Shown here in pieces: positions 16,680 through 24,324 of a DNA stretch of 64,000 nucleotides; positions within the stretch are counted from its first letter, which is position 1; every line of letters starts with the position of its first letter. The notes beneath the pieces are model-generated. The model had not been told where the DNA came from. It did no database searches and saw only the letters and a program-made list of their open reading frames with translations. Position numbers and translations under genes: made by a program. The DNA is from Qingshengfaniella alkalisoli (GTDB lineage: Bacteria; Pseudomonadota; Alphaproteobacteria; Rhodobacterales; Rhodobacteraceae): contig NZ_CP042262.1 in assembly GCF_007855645.1 (NCBI RefSeq), positions 372,001-436,000 on the forward strand. Direction: 5' to 3'.

Positions 16680-17153
16680 TCACCAGGGAAGTGGAAGCAG
16701 GCCGGATGGGAGCGGCACGAAAAGTATATTTGTGAACACGTAGTGCAGTCCCAGCACCGTGGTCGCGGCCACAATCGCAGCCGGTACCGGACGGGCTTTC
16801 ATCAAGAGCATGAGCGGAAACACATATATGACGGCCAGTAGCGGAAATCCGATCGGCTGCAGGAACAGAATGGATAGCAGCGCTCCCATCAAGGTCCATA
16901 TGGCCGCGATGATCCCCCGTCCCTGGTTATTCCACGCAGAGAAATCGACAAGAGGCATGCCATCCGCAGGTTTCATGAATGCGGAAAGGGCAATCTTTAT
17001 GCCCAGCCCCGAGAAACAGATCCCGATAATCGTGGGCATCAGTCCGGGGCCAAATGTTGACCCCGGAACTTTGGGAAGATGTCGCGCCTCGTAGATCACT
17101 GCAGCCCCCAAAAGGACAATCGCAATACCAAACAGGCGGTTATCTATGCGCAT
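16680..17153 (-). CDS. tctB: Tripartite tricarboxylate transporter small permease TctB
   Basis: The small four-helix subunit of the TTT importer, 157 residues. It begins MRIDNRLFGIAIVLLGAAVIY, has the PGSTFGPGLMPTIIGI motif common in TctB, and ends with two helices (LLSILFLQPIGFPLLAVIYV, VLGLHYVFTNILF) and a short LPSGLLP tail. It lies 12 bp after tctC and 4 bp before tctA. Confidence 0.94.
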   Translation of the reverse strand: MRIDNRLFGIAIVLLGAAVIYEARHLPKVPGSTFGPGLMPTIIGICFSGLGIKIALSAFMKPADGMPLVDFSAWNNQGRGIIAAIWTLMGALLSILFLQPIGFPLLAVIYVFPLMLLMKARPVPAAIVAATTVLGLHYVFTNILFVPLPSGLLPLPW

Positions 17154-17165
17154 GACGGGCGTCGG

Positions 17166-18140
17166 CTATTCTTGCGCCAGGCCGACGGCCTTCATCGCAT
17201 CAACGAGGTTGGAGCGTGAGTCACTCACTGTTTTCGTGAATGTCTCCGAATCCTGATAGGCGACGGAGAACCCACGTGAATCCATAAACTCATTGAATTC
17301 GGGATCTTCTGTAATTGCTTTCAACTCGCTCGAAAGTATTGCGACGACTTCTTCAGGAAGATCTGCTGGACCAGCGAGTCCACGAAACGGAAGGGGCGAC
17401 CAGGAAATGTCAAACAGTTCATTCGTTGTCGGCAGTTCCGGATATGCTTCAGAACGTTCGCCAGATAGCAAAGCCAGTGTCTTGGCCTCACCTGCCTCGA
17501 CAAGCGAACGTGCCTCAGCTGGTGATGTCGACACAACATCAATAGCGCCCGCTGCAAGTTGTTGCATTGCCGGCGCGGACCCGTCAGACGCCACCCATGG
17601 GCTAGCCTCAGGATCAATATCCAACGTGTTTAGCAATCCTGCCCAAGCCAGGTGTGACAGACCGCCTCGGTTTGCACCGGAAGCTTTGATATCACCCGGG
17701 CTGGCCTTCACGGCATCAACAAGATCGTTGGCGGTTTCAAAAGGCGCATCCGCACGGACATTGATGCCAATTGGATCAGCGTTAAAGCGCCCGATAAGTG
17801 TGAAGTTCTCCGGTGCTGCACCTGGTATGCCTTGGGCATCATACATCGTGGTTTCGATGGTAATGACACCCAGCGTGTAGCCGTCATTTGCCGAGTTCGC
17901 GATGGTGATGTGACCGACAAGACCACCCCCACCTGTCCGGTTGACCACATTGAAGGGTTGTCCGAGACGCTCTTCAAGTTCCGCTGCTACCGCACGCGCT
18001 GTCGCATCGGTTCCCCCACCGGCTGACCAAGGCACAATAATTGTGACCGGGCGTTCCGGCCACTCAGCCATTGCGGCACCAGCGGTGCCCGCTAGCGCCG
18101 CCAGAGCGGCCGAGACTGCTATCGTAGTCTTCTTCATCAT
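17166..18140 (-). CDS. tctC: Tripartite tricarboxylate transporter substrate-binding protein TctC
   Basis: The periplasmic binding protein of the TTT system (Bug family), 324 residues. A signal peptide runs from MMKKTTIAVSAALAAL to about residue 25 (GAAMAEWP). The mature protein has WPERPVTIIVPWSAGGGTDATARAVAAELE, the canonical Bug ligand-loop motif, and VVNRTGGGGLVGH. Two adjacent ATG codons at 18140 and 18137 follow AGGGAGGAAA; either could be used. An in-frame extension to 18194 lacks a ribosome site. It is the promoter-proximal gene of a six-gene minus-strand operon. The substrate is some di- or tricarboxylate or sugar acid. Confidence 0.95.
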   Translation of the reverse strand: MMKKTTIAVSAALAALAGTAGAAMAEWPERPVTIIVPWSAGGGTDATARAVAAELEERLGQPFNVVNRTGGGGLVGHITIANSANDGYTLGVITIETTMYDAQGIPGAAPENFTLIGRFNADPIGINVRADAPFETANDLVDAVKASPGDIKASGANRGGLSHLAWAGLLNTLDIDPEASPWVASDGSAPAMQQLAAGAIDVVSTSPAEARSLVEAGEAKTLALLSGERSEAYPELPTTNELFDISWSPLPFRGLAGPADLPEEVVAILSSELKAITEDPEFNEFMDSRGFSVAYQDSETFTKTVSDSRSNLVDAMKAVGLAQE

Positions 18141-18201
18141 TTTCCTCCCTATTCGAACCAGAGCGGCTCGAATCTCCCAAGACGTGGCACACACTTACCT
18201 C

Positions 18202-18215
18202 ATGACTTATGTCAT
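18202..18215. promoter_or_regulatory. Candidate GntR operator upstream of tctC
   Basis: ATGAC-TTAT-GTCAT is a perfect 5-bp inverted repeat with a 4-bp spacer, about 60 bp upstream of the tctC start. Its position and size suit a dimeric FCD-type regulator, for which the operon's own GntR protein is the obvious candidate. Binding is inferred. Confidence 0.4.
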
Positions 18216-18394
18216 ATGTCAAGCTTGTAAAAGGAGCGGCAACCAAAGTTCCGTTGTACTCGCTGGCGTTGCCAGATTGCTGAAGACTGATTGATGCAGC
18301 ATTTTCAGGAGTATACGTAGGAGCCGCTTGTCTGATGCAGTTGACGATCTTCTATGAGCATCGTGCCGCTGTGACCTGCTTGAACGTATAATTT

Positions 18395-18416
18395 ACAAAC
18401 AGTCTTGACTGTTTGT
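18395..18416. promoter_or_regulatory. Perfect inverted repeat, candidate TetR operator
   Basis: ACAAACAGTC, two Ts, then GACTGTTTGT form a perfect inverted repeat with 10-bp arms. It lies 48 bp before the dctP start codon in an operon whose second gene encodes a TetR-family regulator. The repeat length and the central 2-bp spacer fit a TetR dimer site. Confidence 0.7.
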
Positions 18417-18434
18417 CTTTGTCTTACTCATAGT
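18405..18434 (+). promoter_or_regulatory. Candidate promoter of the TRAP/TetR operon
   Basis: TTGACT (18405-18410, five of six -35 matches) begins at the centre of the inverted repeat. CATAGT (18429-18434) follows after 18 bp as a -10. A repressor bound to the repeat would cover the -35 directly. Confidence 0.55.
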
Positions 18435-18463
18435 CAACGCACCAAAACAACAAGGAGGTAACC

Positions 18464-19591
18464 ATGAAACTCAAACTGACCGCAGGTTGTGCAGTATTAA
18501 CCGGCCTGATCAGCGGAGCCGCATTCGCCGAAACAACATTTACCGCAAACTCGTTCTATGCAGCGGAGCACCCGCACTCAAAATACGGCTATGTCGAATG
18601 GGCCGAGATGGTTCAGGATCTGTCGGACGGTGATCTCGTGCCAGAGGTTTACACCGGTACGGTTTTGCTCGCCCCGCGCGCCAATCTTCAAGGCATTCGT
18701 GACAACGTTGTTCAGGTCGCCCACCACGCCGCAGTCTACACCCCGTCCGAGATGCCTGTCGCGAACACCGTACAGGAACTTGGCTTCAACTACTCTGACC
18801 CCCTGACGATGATCTTCGCATCGACTGATTTCAGCATGAACAATGAGGCACAACTTCAGGAATGGCAGGATACAGGTGTCGTCTATCTGGGTTCATATGC
18901 CACCCCGCCCTACATCCTGTTCTGTCGTGAGCCCGTTCGCACACTGGATGAATTCAAGGGCAAGCGCATTCGAACAGCCGGATCCAGCGTCTCTCAATGG
19001 GTCGAACAGGCCGGCGGCATCCCCGTCAACGTTCCTTCGAGCGAAATGTATACGGGGCTTGAACGCGGCACACTCGATTGTGCGTCAAACGCCGCCAACG
19101 ACCTGATCGACCGCTCCTTGTGGGAGGTGGCCGAACACACGACGCTTTTGTCGACGGGCATGTATTGGACCGGCCCGCAATGGGGCTACAACCCCGGCTT
19201 CTGGTCGGACCTGACCACCGAACAGCGCAAAATCCTGATGCAGGCGACTGCACAGGCCATGTCGCACATGATCGTGGAATATCTGGGCGCTGCTGAATCC
19301 AGCCTCGAAGAAGCCAAGGCCAAGGGCAACAATGTCTATGAGCCGGGCGACGACCTGAAGGCGTCCGCCGATGACTATCGCGCGAATTCCGTGGACACGG
19401 CCTATACGACAGCTGCCGAAACCTACGGCCTCGATAATGGCAAAGAAATCATCGACGACTTCATCGCCACCTATGAAAAATGGGAAGACCTGTTGGCCGA
19501 TGTGGACCGCAACGATCCGGACGCGCTCGCGCAGATTGCCATAGATGAAATCTACGGCAAGATCGACGCTGCGACCTACGGCGTTCAGTAA
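18464..19591 (+). CDS. dctP: TRAP transporter substrate-binding protein DctP
   Basis: The periplasmic binding component of a TRAP importer, 375 residues. The signal peptide is MKLKLTAGCAVLTGLISGAA up to about AFAE (22). DctP-family features are the N-terminal lobe (HSKYGYVEWAEMVQDLSDGDL), FKGKRIRTAGSSVSQWVEQ with the arginine that clamps substrate carboxylate, and LERGTLDCASNAANDL. It is longer than the usual 320-340 residues because of extra C-terminal helices. AAGGAGG precedes the ATG. A hairpin follows the stop, and the TetR regulator gene comes next. Substrate is unknown; the amidohydrolase at 22161 suggests an amide- or lactone-containing acid. Confidence 0.93.
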   Translation: MKLKLTAGCAVLTGLISGAAFAETTFTANSFYAAEHPHSKYGYVEWAEMVQDLSDGDLVPEVYTGTVLLAPRANLQGIRDNVVQVAHHAAVYTPSEMPVANTVQELGFNYSDPLTMIFASTDFSMNNEAQLQEWQDTGVVYLGSYATPPYILFCREPVRTLDEFKGKRIRTAGSSVSQWVEQAGGIPVNVPSSEMYTGLERGTLDCASNAANDLIDRSLWEVAEHTTLLSTGMYWTGPQWGYNPGFWSDLTTEQRKILMQATAQAMSHMIVEYLGAAESSLEEAKAKGNNVYEPGDDLKASADDYRANSVDTAYTTAAETYGLDNGKEIIDDFIATYEKWEDLLADVDRNDPDALAQIAIDEIYGKIDAATYGVQ

Positions 19592-19599
19592 GGGTTGGC

Positions 19600-19618
19600 G
19601 GGGGTCATGATGGCCCCC
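19600..19618 (+). terminator. GC-rich hairpin after dctP
   Basis: GGGGGTC (19600-19606) and GGCCCCC (19612-19618) form a 7-bp stem with one G-U pair and a 5-nt loop, starting 9 nt after the dctP stop. No U-tract follows. It probably stabilises the dctP message or attenuates readthrough into the regulator gene. Confidence 0.5.
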
Positions 19619-19645
19619 CCATACGCCATGATCCGGAGCGGACCA

Positions 19646-20278
19646 ATGCCAGCGCACAATAGACGAACCCAAGCAGAACGCAGCCTGGAAACCACCACCA
19701 GTATTCTGGAGGCAACCCTGTCCTGCATCCTGGACAAGGGCTTGATCAACACATCCACGACCGAGGTAGCCAGACGGGCGGGCGTCTCTCGCGGTGCACT
19801 CCTGCACCACTATCCGGTCAAGGAGGCGCTGATGGCCGAAGCCCTCAGAATGCTCCTGCACCGCGAAATCGCCGCGGCCGATGACCGCGCCAAATCCGTC
19901 GTCGAGGAAAACATCGACGTGGACCAGTTCATCGACTTCGTGTGGGAACGCTTTTCCGGCGATCTCTACATGGTGTCGATGGAATTCGTGAATGCATCAC
20001 GCACCGACCCGAAAATTCGCGAAGCCCTGATCCCGGTCGCGACAGAATTCAACGAGGCCTATGGCCGGGTTTGGGAACGTGTCACCGGCTCGGGCGATGA
20101 TCCCGAAACACGGATGCGCCAAAAGATCGAGATCACCGCAATAATGTGCCTCGCAAGGGGCATGGCGACACAAACCATCTGGCGCGAGGAACCGGAATTG
20201 TTCCGCGAAACGATCGACTACTGGAAACGGTTGCTGAAGCTCGCGCGCGATGCACGCGACAAGGGACTGAACATATGA
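19646..20278 (+). CDS. TetR-family transcriptional regulator
   Basis: A 210-residue TetR-type regulator. The N-terminal helix-turn-helix spans LETTTSILEATLSCILDKG, INTSTTEVARRAGVSRGALLHHYPVKEAL, the classic TetR recognition pattern. The C-terminal helical ligand domain is not diagnostic. The ATG at 19646 has GGAGCGG about 5 nt upstream; in-frame ATGs at 19607-19628 fall in or near the hairpin and were rejected. The gene is embedded between dctP and dctQ, overlapping dctQ by 4 bp, an unusual place for the regulator. It most likely represses from the inverted repeat at 18395. Confidence 0.92.
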   Translation: MPAHNRRTQAERSLETTTSILEATLSCILDKGLINTSTTEVARRAGVSRGALLHHYPVKEALMAEALRMLLHREIAAADDRAKSVVEENIDVDQFIDFVWERFSGDLYMVSMEFVNASRTDPKIREALIPVATEFNEAYGRVWERVTGSGDDPETRMRQKIEITAIMCLARGMATQTIWREEPELFRETIDYWKRLLKLARDARDKGLNI

Positions 20279-20805
20279 CCCAAACCCGAGACACAGACGA
20301 AGACGAAGATGTCGGCGCCCTCGACACGGGTATTCGCCTGTTGAACAAGGGCTTCGTGATCTGTGCCGCCGTCGCGCTGATTCTGATGATGCTTCACGTC
20401 ACGCTTGACGTGGCCGCGCGGGCAACGGGCACCGTCAATCTGATCGGCACTCTGGAAATCGTTTCCTATTACTACATGATCCTGCTGGTCATGCTGCCCA
20501 TGGGCTACGTGGAGCTGAAGCACGAACACATCCGCGTGGACCTGTTCGTTCAGATGATGCCCAACTGGCTTCAATTCGCGCTCTATTTGCTCAGTTGTCT
20601 CCTCGGGCTGATCTTCTTCGGAATGATGCTTCGGCAAAGCATCCTCGATGCGTGGACCTCCACCACGCGGCAGGAAACGATTATGTCGAACTTCATCTTC
20701 TACATCTGGCCCAGCCGTTGGGCGCTGCCTTTGGGATTTGCCGGCATCCTGCTTGCCGTTCTTGCAAACCTGCTGAAGGCCATCCGCTACAGAAAGGCTC
20801 TGTAA
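20275..20805 (+). CDS. dctQ: TRAP transporter small permease DctQ
   Basis: The four-helix small membrane subunit of the TRAP importer, 176 residues from the ATG in the ATGA overlap with the TetR gene. It has a charged acidic N-terminus (DTDEDEDVGALD), then helices such as VICAAVALILMMLHVTLDVAAR, the typical GTLEIVSYYYMILLVMLPM and EHIRVDLF motif, and TTRQETIMSNFIFYIWPSRWALP, which matches DctQ. Upstream in-frame codons back to 20146 lie inside the TetR gene. Confidence 0.92.
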   Translation: MTQTRDTDEDEDVGALDTGIRLLNKGFVICAAVALILMMLHVTLDVAARATGTVNLIGTLEIVSYYYMILLVMLPMGYVELKHEHIRVDLFVQMMPNWLQFALYLLSCLLGLIFFGMMLRQSILDAWTSTTRQETIMSNFIFYIWPSRWALPLGFAGILLAVLANLLKAIRYRKAL

Positions 20806-20806
20806 C

Positions 20807-22117
20807 GTGGACAACACGACCGTCGGCATCATTGCCGTAGCCGTTACCCTCATCCTGATCGCCCTGCGCATGCCTATCGGCGTGGTGCTGGGCCTTGTCT
20901 CGATCGTGGGGATCGCCGAAATCACCAATATGCGCGTCGCCTGGGGCGTCGTTTCCGCCACGCCCTATGACTTCATCGGGCAATGGGAACTCACAGCCGC
21001 GCCCATGTTCCTGTTCATGGGGTATCTCGCCACCGAAGGGAAACTGACGAGCGGGCTGTTTTCGGCCCTGCGCCTGTTTCTCGCACGTCTGCCGGGCGGG
21101 TTGGCCATTTCCAGTGTCGGGGCCTGCACCTTCTTTGCCGCAGCGTCCGGCTCGAGCGTAGCGACGGCTGCCGCAATGTCGCGCATCGCCGTCCCCGAGA
21201 TGCTGAAGAACAACTACGACAAGGGGCTGGCCACCGGAACCATCGCCGCATCGGGCACGCTGGGTTCGCTCATCCCGCCCAGCGTTCTGCTGATCCTTTA
21301 CGGGGTCTATGCGCAGGTGTCGGTGGGTCAGCTTTTCATGGCAGGCTTCATTCCGGGGCTCGTCTCGGCGCTGCTTTACGTCATGATGATCATGATGCGG
21401 GTGAAGGCCAACCCGTCCCTTGCGGGCGATGTGCAGATCAACGCGACACGCGCTGAAAAGATCCAAGCGCTCAAGGAGATATGGCCGCTCCCGACGCTGA
21501 TCCTGCTGGTCCTTGGCGGAATTTTCTCGGGCGTGTTTTCCCCGACCGAGGCCGGCGCGCTTGGCGCATTCTTCGCCGCCTGCATTGCCGCGATCCGCAA
21601 GACACTGACGCGCGCCGCGCTGAAAACAGCGATCCTGAGCACCCTACAAAGCACGGCCTCGATCTTTCTGATCCTGATCGGGTCGGTTCTCTTCACCCGG
21701 TTCCTCGCGCTGTCCCAATTGCCCATGGCTTTCTCCGACATGGTGCTGTCCGTCAGCGAAAGCCAATGGTGGATTCTCTTTGCCGTTGCCGTGATCTACC
21801 TTGTGCTGGGGATGCTGATCGATTCCATCGGCTTGCTGCTGCTGACACTGCCGATGATCCTGCCGCTGGTCGAAGGCGCGGGCATCAACGCGGTGTGGTT
21901 CGGCATCATCGTCATCAAGCTGCTCGAGGTCGGTCTGGTCACGCCCCCCATCGGGTTGAATGTCTATGTGATCAAGGGCGCGCTCGGAAACCTCGTTACC
22001 CTACCCGAGGTCTTCAAGGGCGTCACATGGTTCATCGTCATGGATTTCGTGGCGCTCGTGCTGATCATCCTGATCCCCGCAATGTCGCTCTGGTTGCCGT
22101 CGCTTCTGTACAACTGA
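20807..22117 (+). CDS. dctM: TRAP transporter large permease DctM
   Basis: The 436-residue ion-coupled large subunit, with about 12 membrane helices. Characteristic sequences are LRMPIGVVLGLVSIVGI, PMFLFMGYLATEGKLTSGLF, ASGSSVATAAAMSRIAVPEM, ASGTLGSLIPPSVLLILYGV and the C-terminal GLVTPPIGLNVYVIKG. The start is a GTG at 20807, one base after the dctQ stop, with AAAGG upstream. Confidence 0.95.
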   Translation: MDNTTVGIIAVAVTLILIALRMPIGVVLGLVSIVGIAEITNMRVAWGVVSATPYDFIGQWELTAAPMFLFMGYLATEGKLTSGLFSALRLFLARLPGGLAISSVGACTFFAAASGSSVATAAAMSRIAVPEMLKNNYDKGLATGTIAASGTLGSLIPPSVLLILYGVYAQVSVGQLFMAGFIPGLVSALLYVMMIMMRVKANPSLAGDVQINATRAEKIQALKEIWPLPTLILLVLGGIFSGVFSPTEAGALGAFFAACIAAIRKTLTRAALKTAILSTLQSTASIFLILIGSVLFTRFLALSQLPMAFSDMVLSVSESQWWILFAVAVIYLVLGMLIDSIGLLLLTLPMILPLVEGAGINAVWFGIIVIKLLEVGLVTPPIGLNVYVIKGALGNLVTLPEVFKGVTWFIVMDFVALVLIILIPAMSLWLPSLLYN

Positions 22118-22160
22118 AGCACGGACGCTCCCCTACTCAAACACCAACAAGGATAAACCA

Positions 22161-23390
22161 ATGTCCATGAAGATCATCCGCAACGCACGCATCGTCGACG
22201 GTTCCACCGACCGGGCATCCGACCCCAAGGACATCGTGATCGAAAACGGCCGTTTCCGGGAAGTCGCGGACAAGGTCACAATCACCGCCGAAACCGAAAT
22301 CGACGCCGCAGGGCACCACGTGCTTCCGGGCCTCATTGACTGTCATGTCCATGTGATCGCCACCGACGCCAATCTGGGCGCAAATGCCGAGGTCCAGAAT
22401 TCCCTTCTCGCTTATCGCGCGATGGGGCTGATGAAGAACATGATCATGCGTGGCTTTACCACCGTTCGCGATCTGGGCGGCGCGGATCAGGGGATCGTCG
22501 ATGCGATCGAAGAACGCCTGATTACCGCGCCACGCCTGGTGATCTGCGGCAAGGCACTGTCCCAGACCGGCGGGCACACCGATTATCGCGGACGCTACAA
22601 TCCCCGCAGCGTCGAATTCTACCGCGGGCAGATTGGCGCGATGGGCCGCGTCGTCGACGGCGTAGACGATGTGCGCCGCGCTTGTCGCGAAGAAATCAAA
22701 GCGGGCGCGACCTTCATCAAGGTCATGGCCAATGGCGGCGTCTCTTCTCCCACCGACCCCATCGGCTTCCTCGGCTTTTCCATGGCCGAACTCGAAGCCG
22801 CCGTCGAAGAAGCACGCAATGCCGAAACCTATGTCTCGGGCCACCTCTATACCGATGAGGCGATCAACCGTGCGCTTGATGCGGGGTTCTATTCCATCGA
22901 ACACGCAAATCTGATCAAGCGCGAGACCGTCAAGCGCGTTGTCGAGGCGGGCGCCGCCGTCATCCCCACCAACATCACCTACGAACTGCTGGCCAAGGAT
23001 GGGGCACGCTTCGGCTTGCCACCCGAATCCGTCGAAAAGGTCTCGGTCGTTCTGGACGCAGGCATAGAGGCCCTGACCATGCTCCACGAAGAAGGCGCGC
23101 TGATGGGATACGGCTCCGACCTGCTGGGCGGTATGCAGCCGCACCAATCGGGCGAATTCGAACTGCGCGGCCGCCATATCCCTGCCCACGACGTCATCCG
23201 CTCCGCCACGCTCGACGCAGCCAAGGTGATGCGGATGGACGGCCAGATCGGTGCTATCAAGGAAGGCGCTTTTGCCGATCTGATCTTCGTCGACGGAAAC
23301 CCGTTGGATGACCTGACCCTTCTTGCTGATCAGGGTGCGCATATGCCTGTGATCATGAAGGATGGTGCGTTGGTGAAGAACAGCCTCTGA
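22161..23390 (+). CDS. Metal-dependent amidohydrolase
   Basis: A cytoplasmic amidohydrolase of 409 residues from the subgroup with prolidase-like and imidazolonepropionase-like enzymes. Metal ligands visible are HVHV after LPGLIDC (about residues 61-64), Lys in FIKVMANGG (carboxylated lysine position), His in VSGHLYTDEA, His in SIEHANLI and Asp in YGSDLLGG. The C-terminal GAIKEGAFADLIFVDGNPL is the usual composite-domain end. It lies 43 bp after dctM, so it probably hydrolyses the TRAP substrate, such as an N-acyl amino acid, cyclic amide or lactone. Substrate cannot be read from sequence. Confidence 0.92.
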   Translation: MSMKIIRNARIVDGSTDRASDPKDIVIENGRFREVADKVTITAETEIDAAGHHVLPGLIDCHVHVIATDANLGANAEVQNSLLAYRAMGLMKNMIMRGFTTVRDLGGADQGIVDAIEERLITAPRLVICGKALSQTGGHTDYRGRYNPRSVEFYRGQIGAMGRVVDGVDDVRRACREEIKAGATFIKVMANGGVSSPTDPIGFLGFSMAELEAAVEEARNAETYVSGHLYTDEAINRALDAGFYSIEHANLIKRETVKRVVEAGAAVIPTNITYELLAKDGARFGLPPESVEKVSVVLDAGIEALTMLHEEGALMGYGSDLLGGMQPHQSGEFELRGRHIPAHDVIRSATLDAAKVMRMDGQIGAIKEGAFADLIFVDGNPLDDLTLLADQGAHMPVIMKDGALVKNSL

Positions 23391-23414
23391 CGACGCGCAC
23401 ATCGGGGCAAGGTG

Positions 23415-23540
23415 TCACGTTAACTCCAGGGCGCGAAGGGACACCGTCGTGTAGATCGAGACCGCGACATCCAGCCGCCAGCCATTGGTGAGCATGATCT
23501 CGACCTTGTCCTCGACCGCAGACGTCTCGGTCACCGTCGA
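23415..23540 (-). pseudogene. Possible IS66 TnpA C-terminal remnant
   Basis: Reading the minus strand to the TGA at 23415 gives KVEIMLTNGWRLDVAVSI followed by a short Leu-rich tail. This resembles the C-terminus of the IS66 accessory protein (pattern VEI.L.NGRRL.V). The rest of the protein is absent. The match rests on one short motif. Confidence 0.35.
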
Positions 23541-23760
23541 TGCGGCCGGGCCAGCGCCGCCTAGTAACCCCTCTCGCTATTTCTACGCCACTGCGGCTGT
23601 AGAGAGCGAGAGAACCCGTATCGACGTGCCGTCACCGATGGAGCCCTATTCAACGATGCGGGCTTCTCCGCATCCGTGCGATCCCGAAATCCCCCATCTC
23701 GTCTGCAGAGAGCACTTCAAAGTCCGAAGTGGCCTCAGGGCATGCGATACCAGAACGAAG

Positions 23761-23898
23761 ATGACTTGCGTGAAGCTTTTGGGGCAGAGCCACGTGGCAC
23801 GCGACTTTGATCGTCAGGTCGCTGAACTCCAGGTCTGCGCTGCTGTGCTGAACGGCTACACCTCGCTTGGCATCCCTGTCGCCAAGTCAGCAGGATAG
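23761..23898 (+). pseudogene. IS5-family transposase C-terminal fragment
   Basis: The last 45 codons before the TAG at 23896 read MTCVKLLGQ, ARDFDRQVAELQVCAAVLNG and LGIPVAKSAG. This is the conserved C-terminal end of IS5-type DDE transposases common in Rhodobacteraceae (pattern K.LG..L.ARDFDRQVAE.Q.R.AVLN.....GIP). The catalytic domain is not present upstream, so only a remnant survives. Confidence 0.65.
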
Positions 23899-24324
23899 GT
23901 CCGTCTGGAGAAAGGGAGGTCGGATAACACCTTCTTTGTGCAACAGTGCTACCCCGAGCCATCCGAGGAGCCACAGACTGGCCCGGTCGGGCTTATGGAT
24001 ACGGAACGCTCCGGATATTCATGACCCTGCGATCCAACAATCCAACACATAGGCAGCCACAGCGGTGTGTCTTGGGTGAGTATCGAAAGGTCTCTTGATG
24101 GCCTTCGGAACGAGCCGGTACTTCAGTCCACACAGGGCAGACCTGCTTCCGACTTTTGCGAACATGGTGCTCCGCGAAATCTTGCCGGGCTTGTCGCAAC
24201 TGCGACATCCGATAAATCACGATCAGCATCAGGTCTCAAAAACCTACGCTACGCGGAATTCGGATTAGATTAAGTAACTTAACCGCCCCCCAGAACGTCT
24301 GTCCCGTTCCAGGGGGCCCAAGTT

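Larger units (their letters stand above)
23391..24323. other. Intergenic insertion-sequence debris
   Basis: About 930 bp between the amidohydrolase and the TonB-dependent receptor. It contains no intact gene, but fragments resembling insertion-sequence proteins on both strands (listed separately at 23415 and 23761). The rest, including 23899-24323, shows nothing recognisable. Confidence 0.6.

Noticed and set aside
22137-23402. Long antisense frame over the amidohydrolase
   Set aside because: All metal-ligand motifs are in the plus-strand frame; the antisense product has no recognisable motif.
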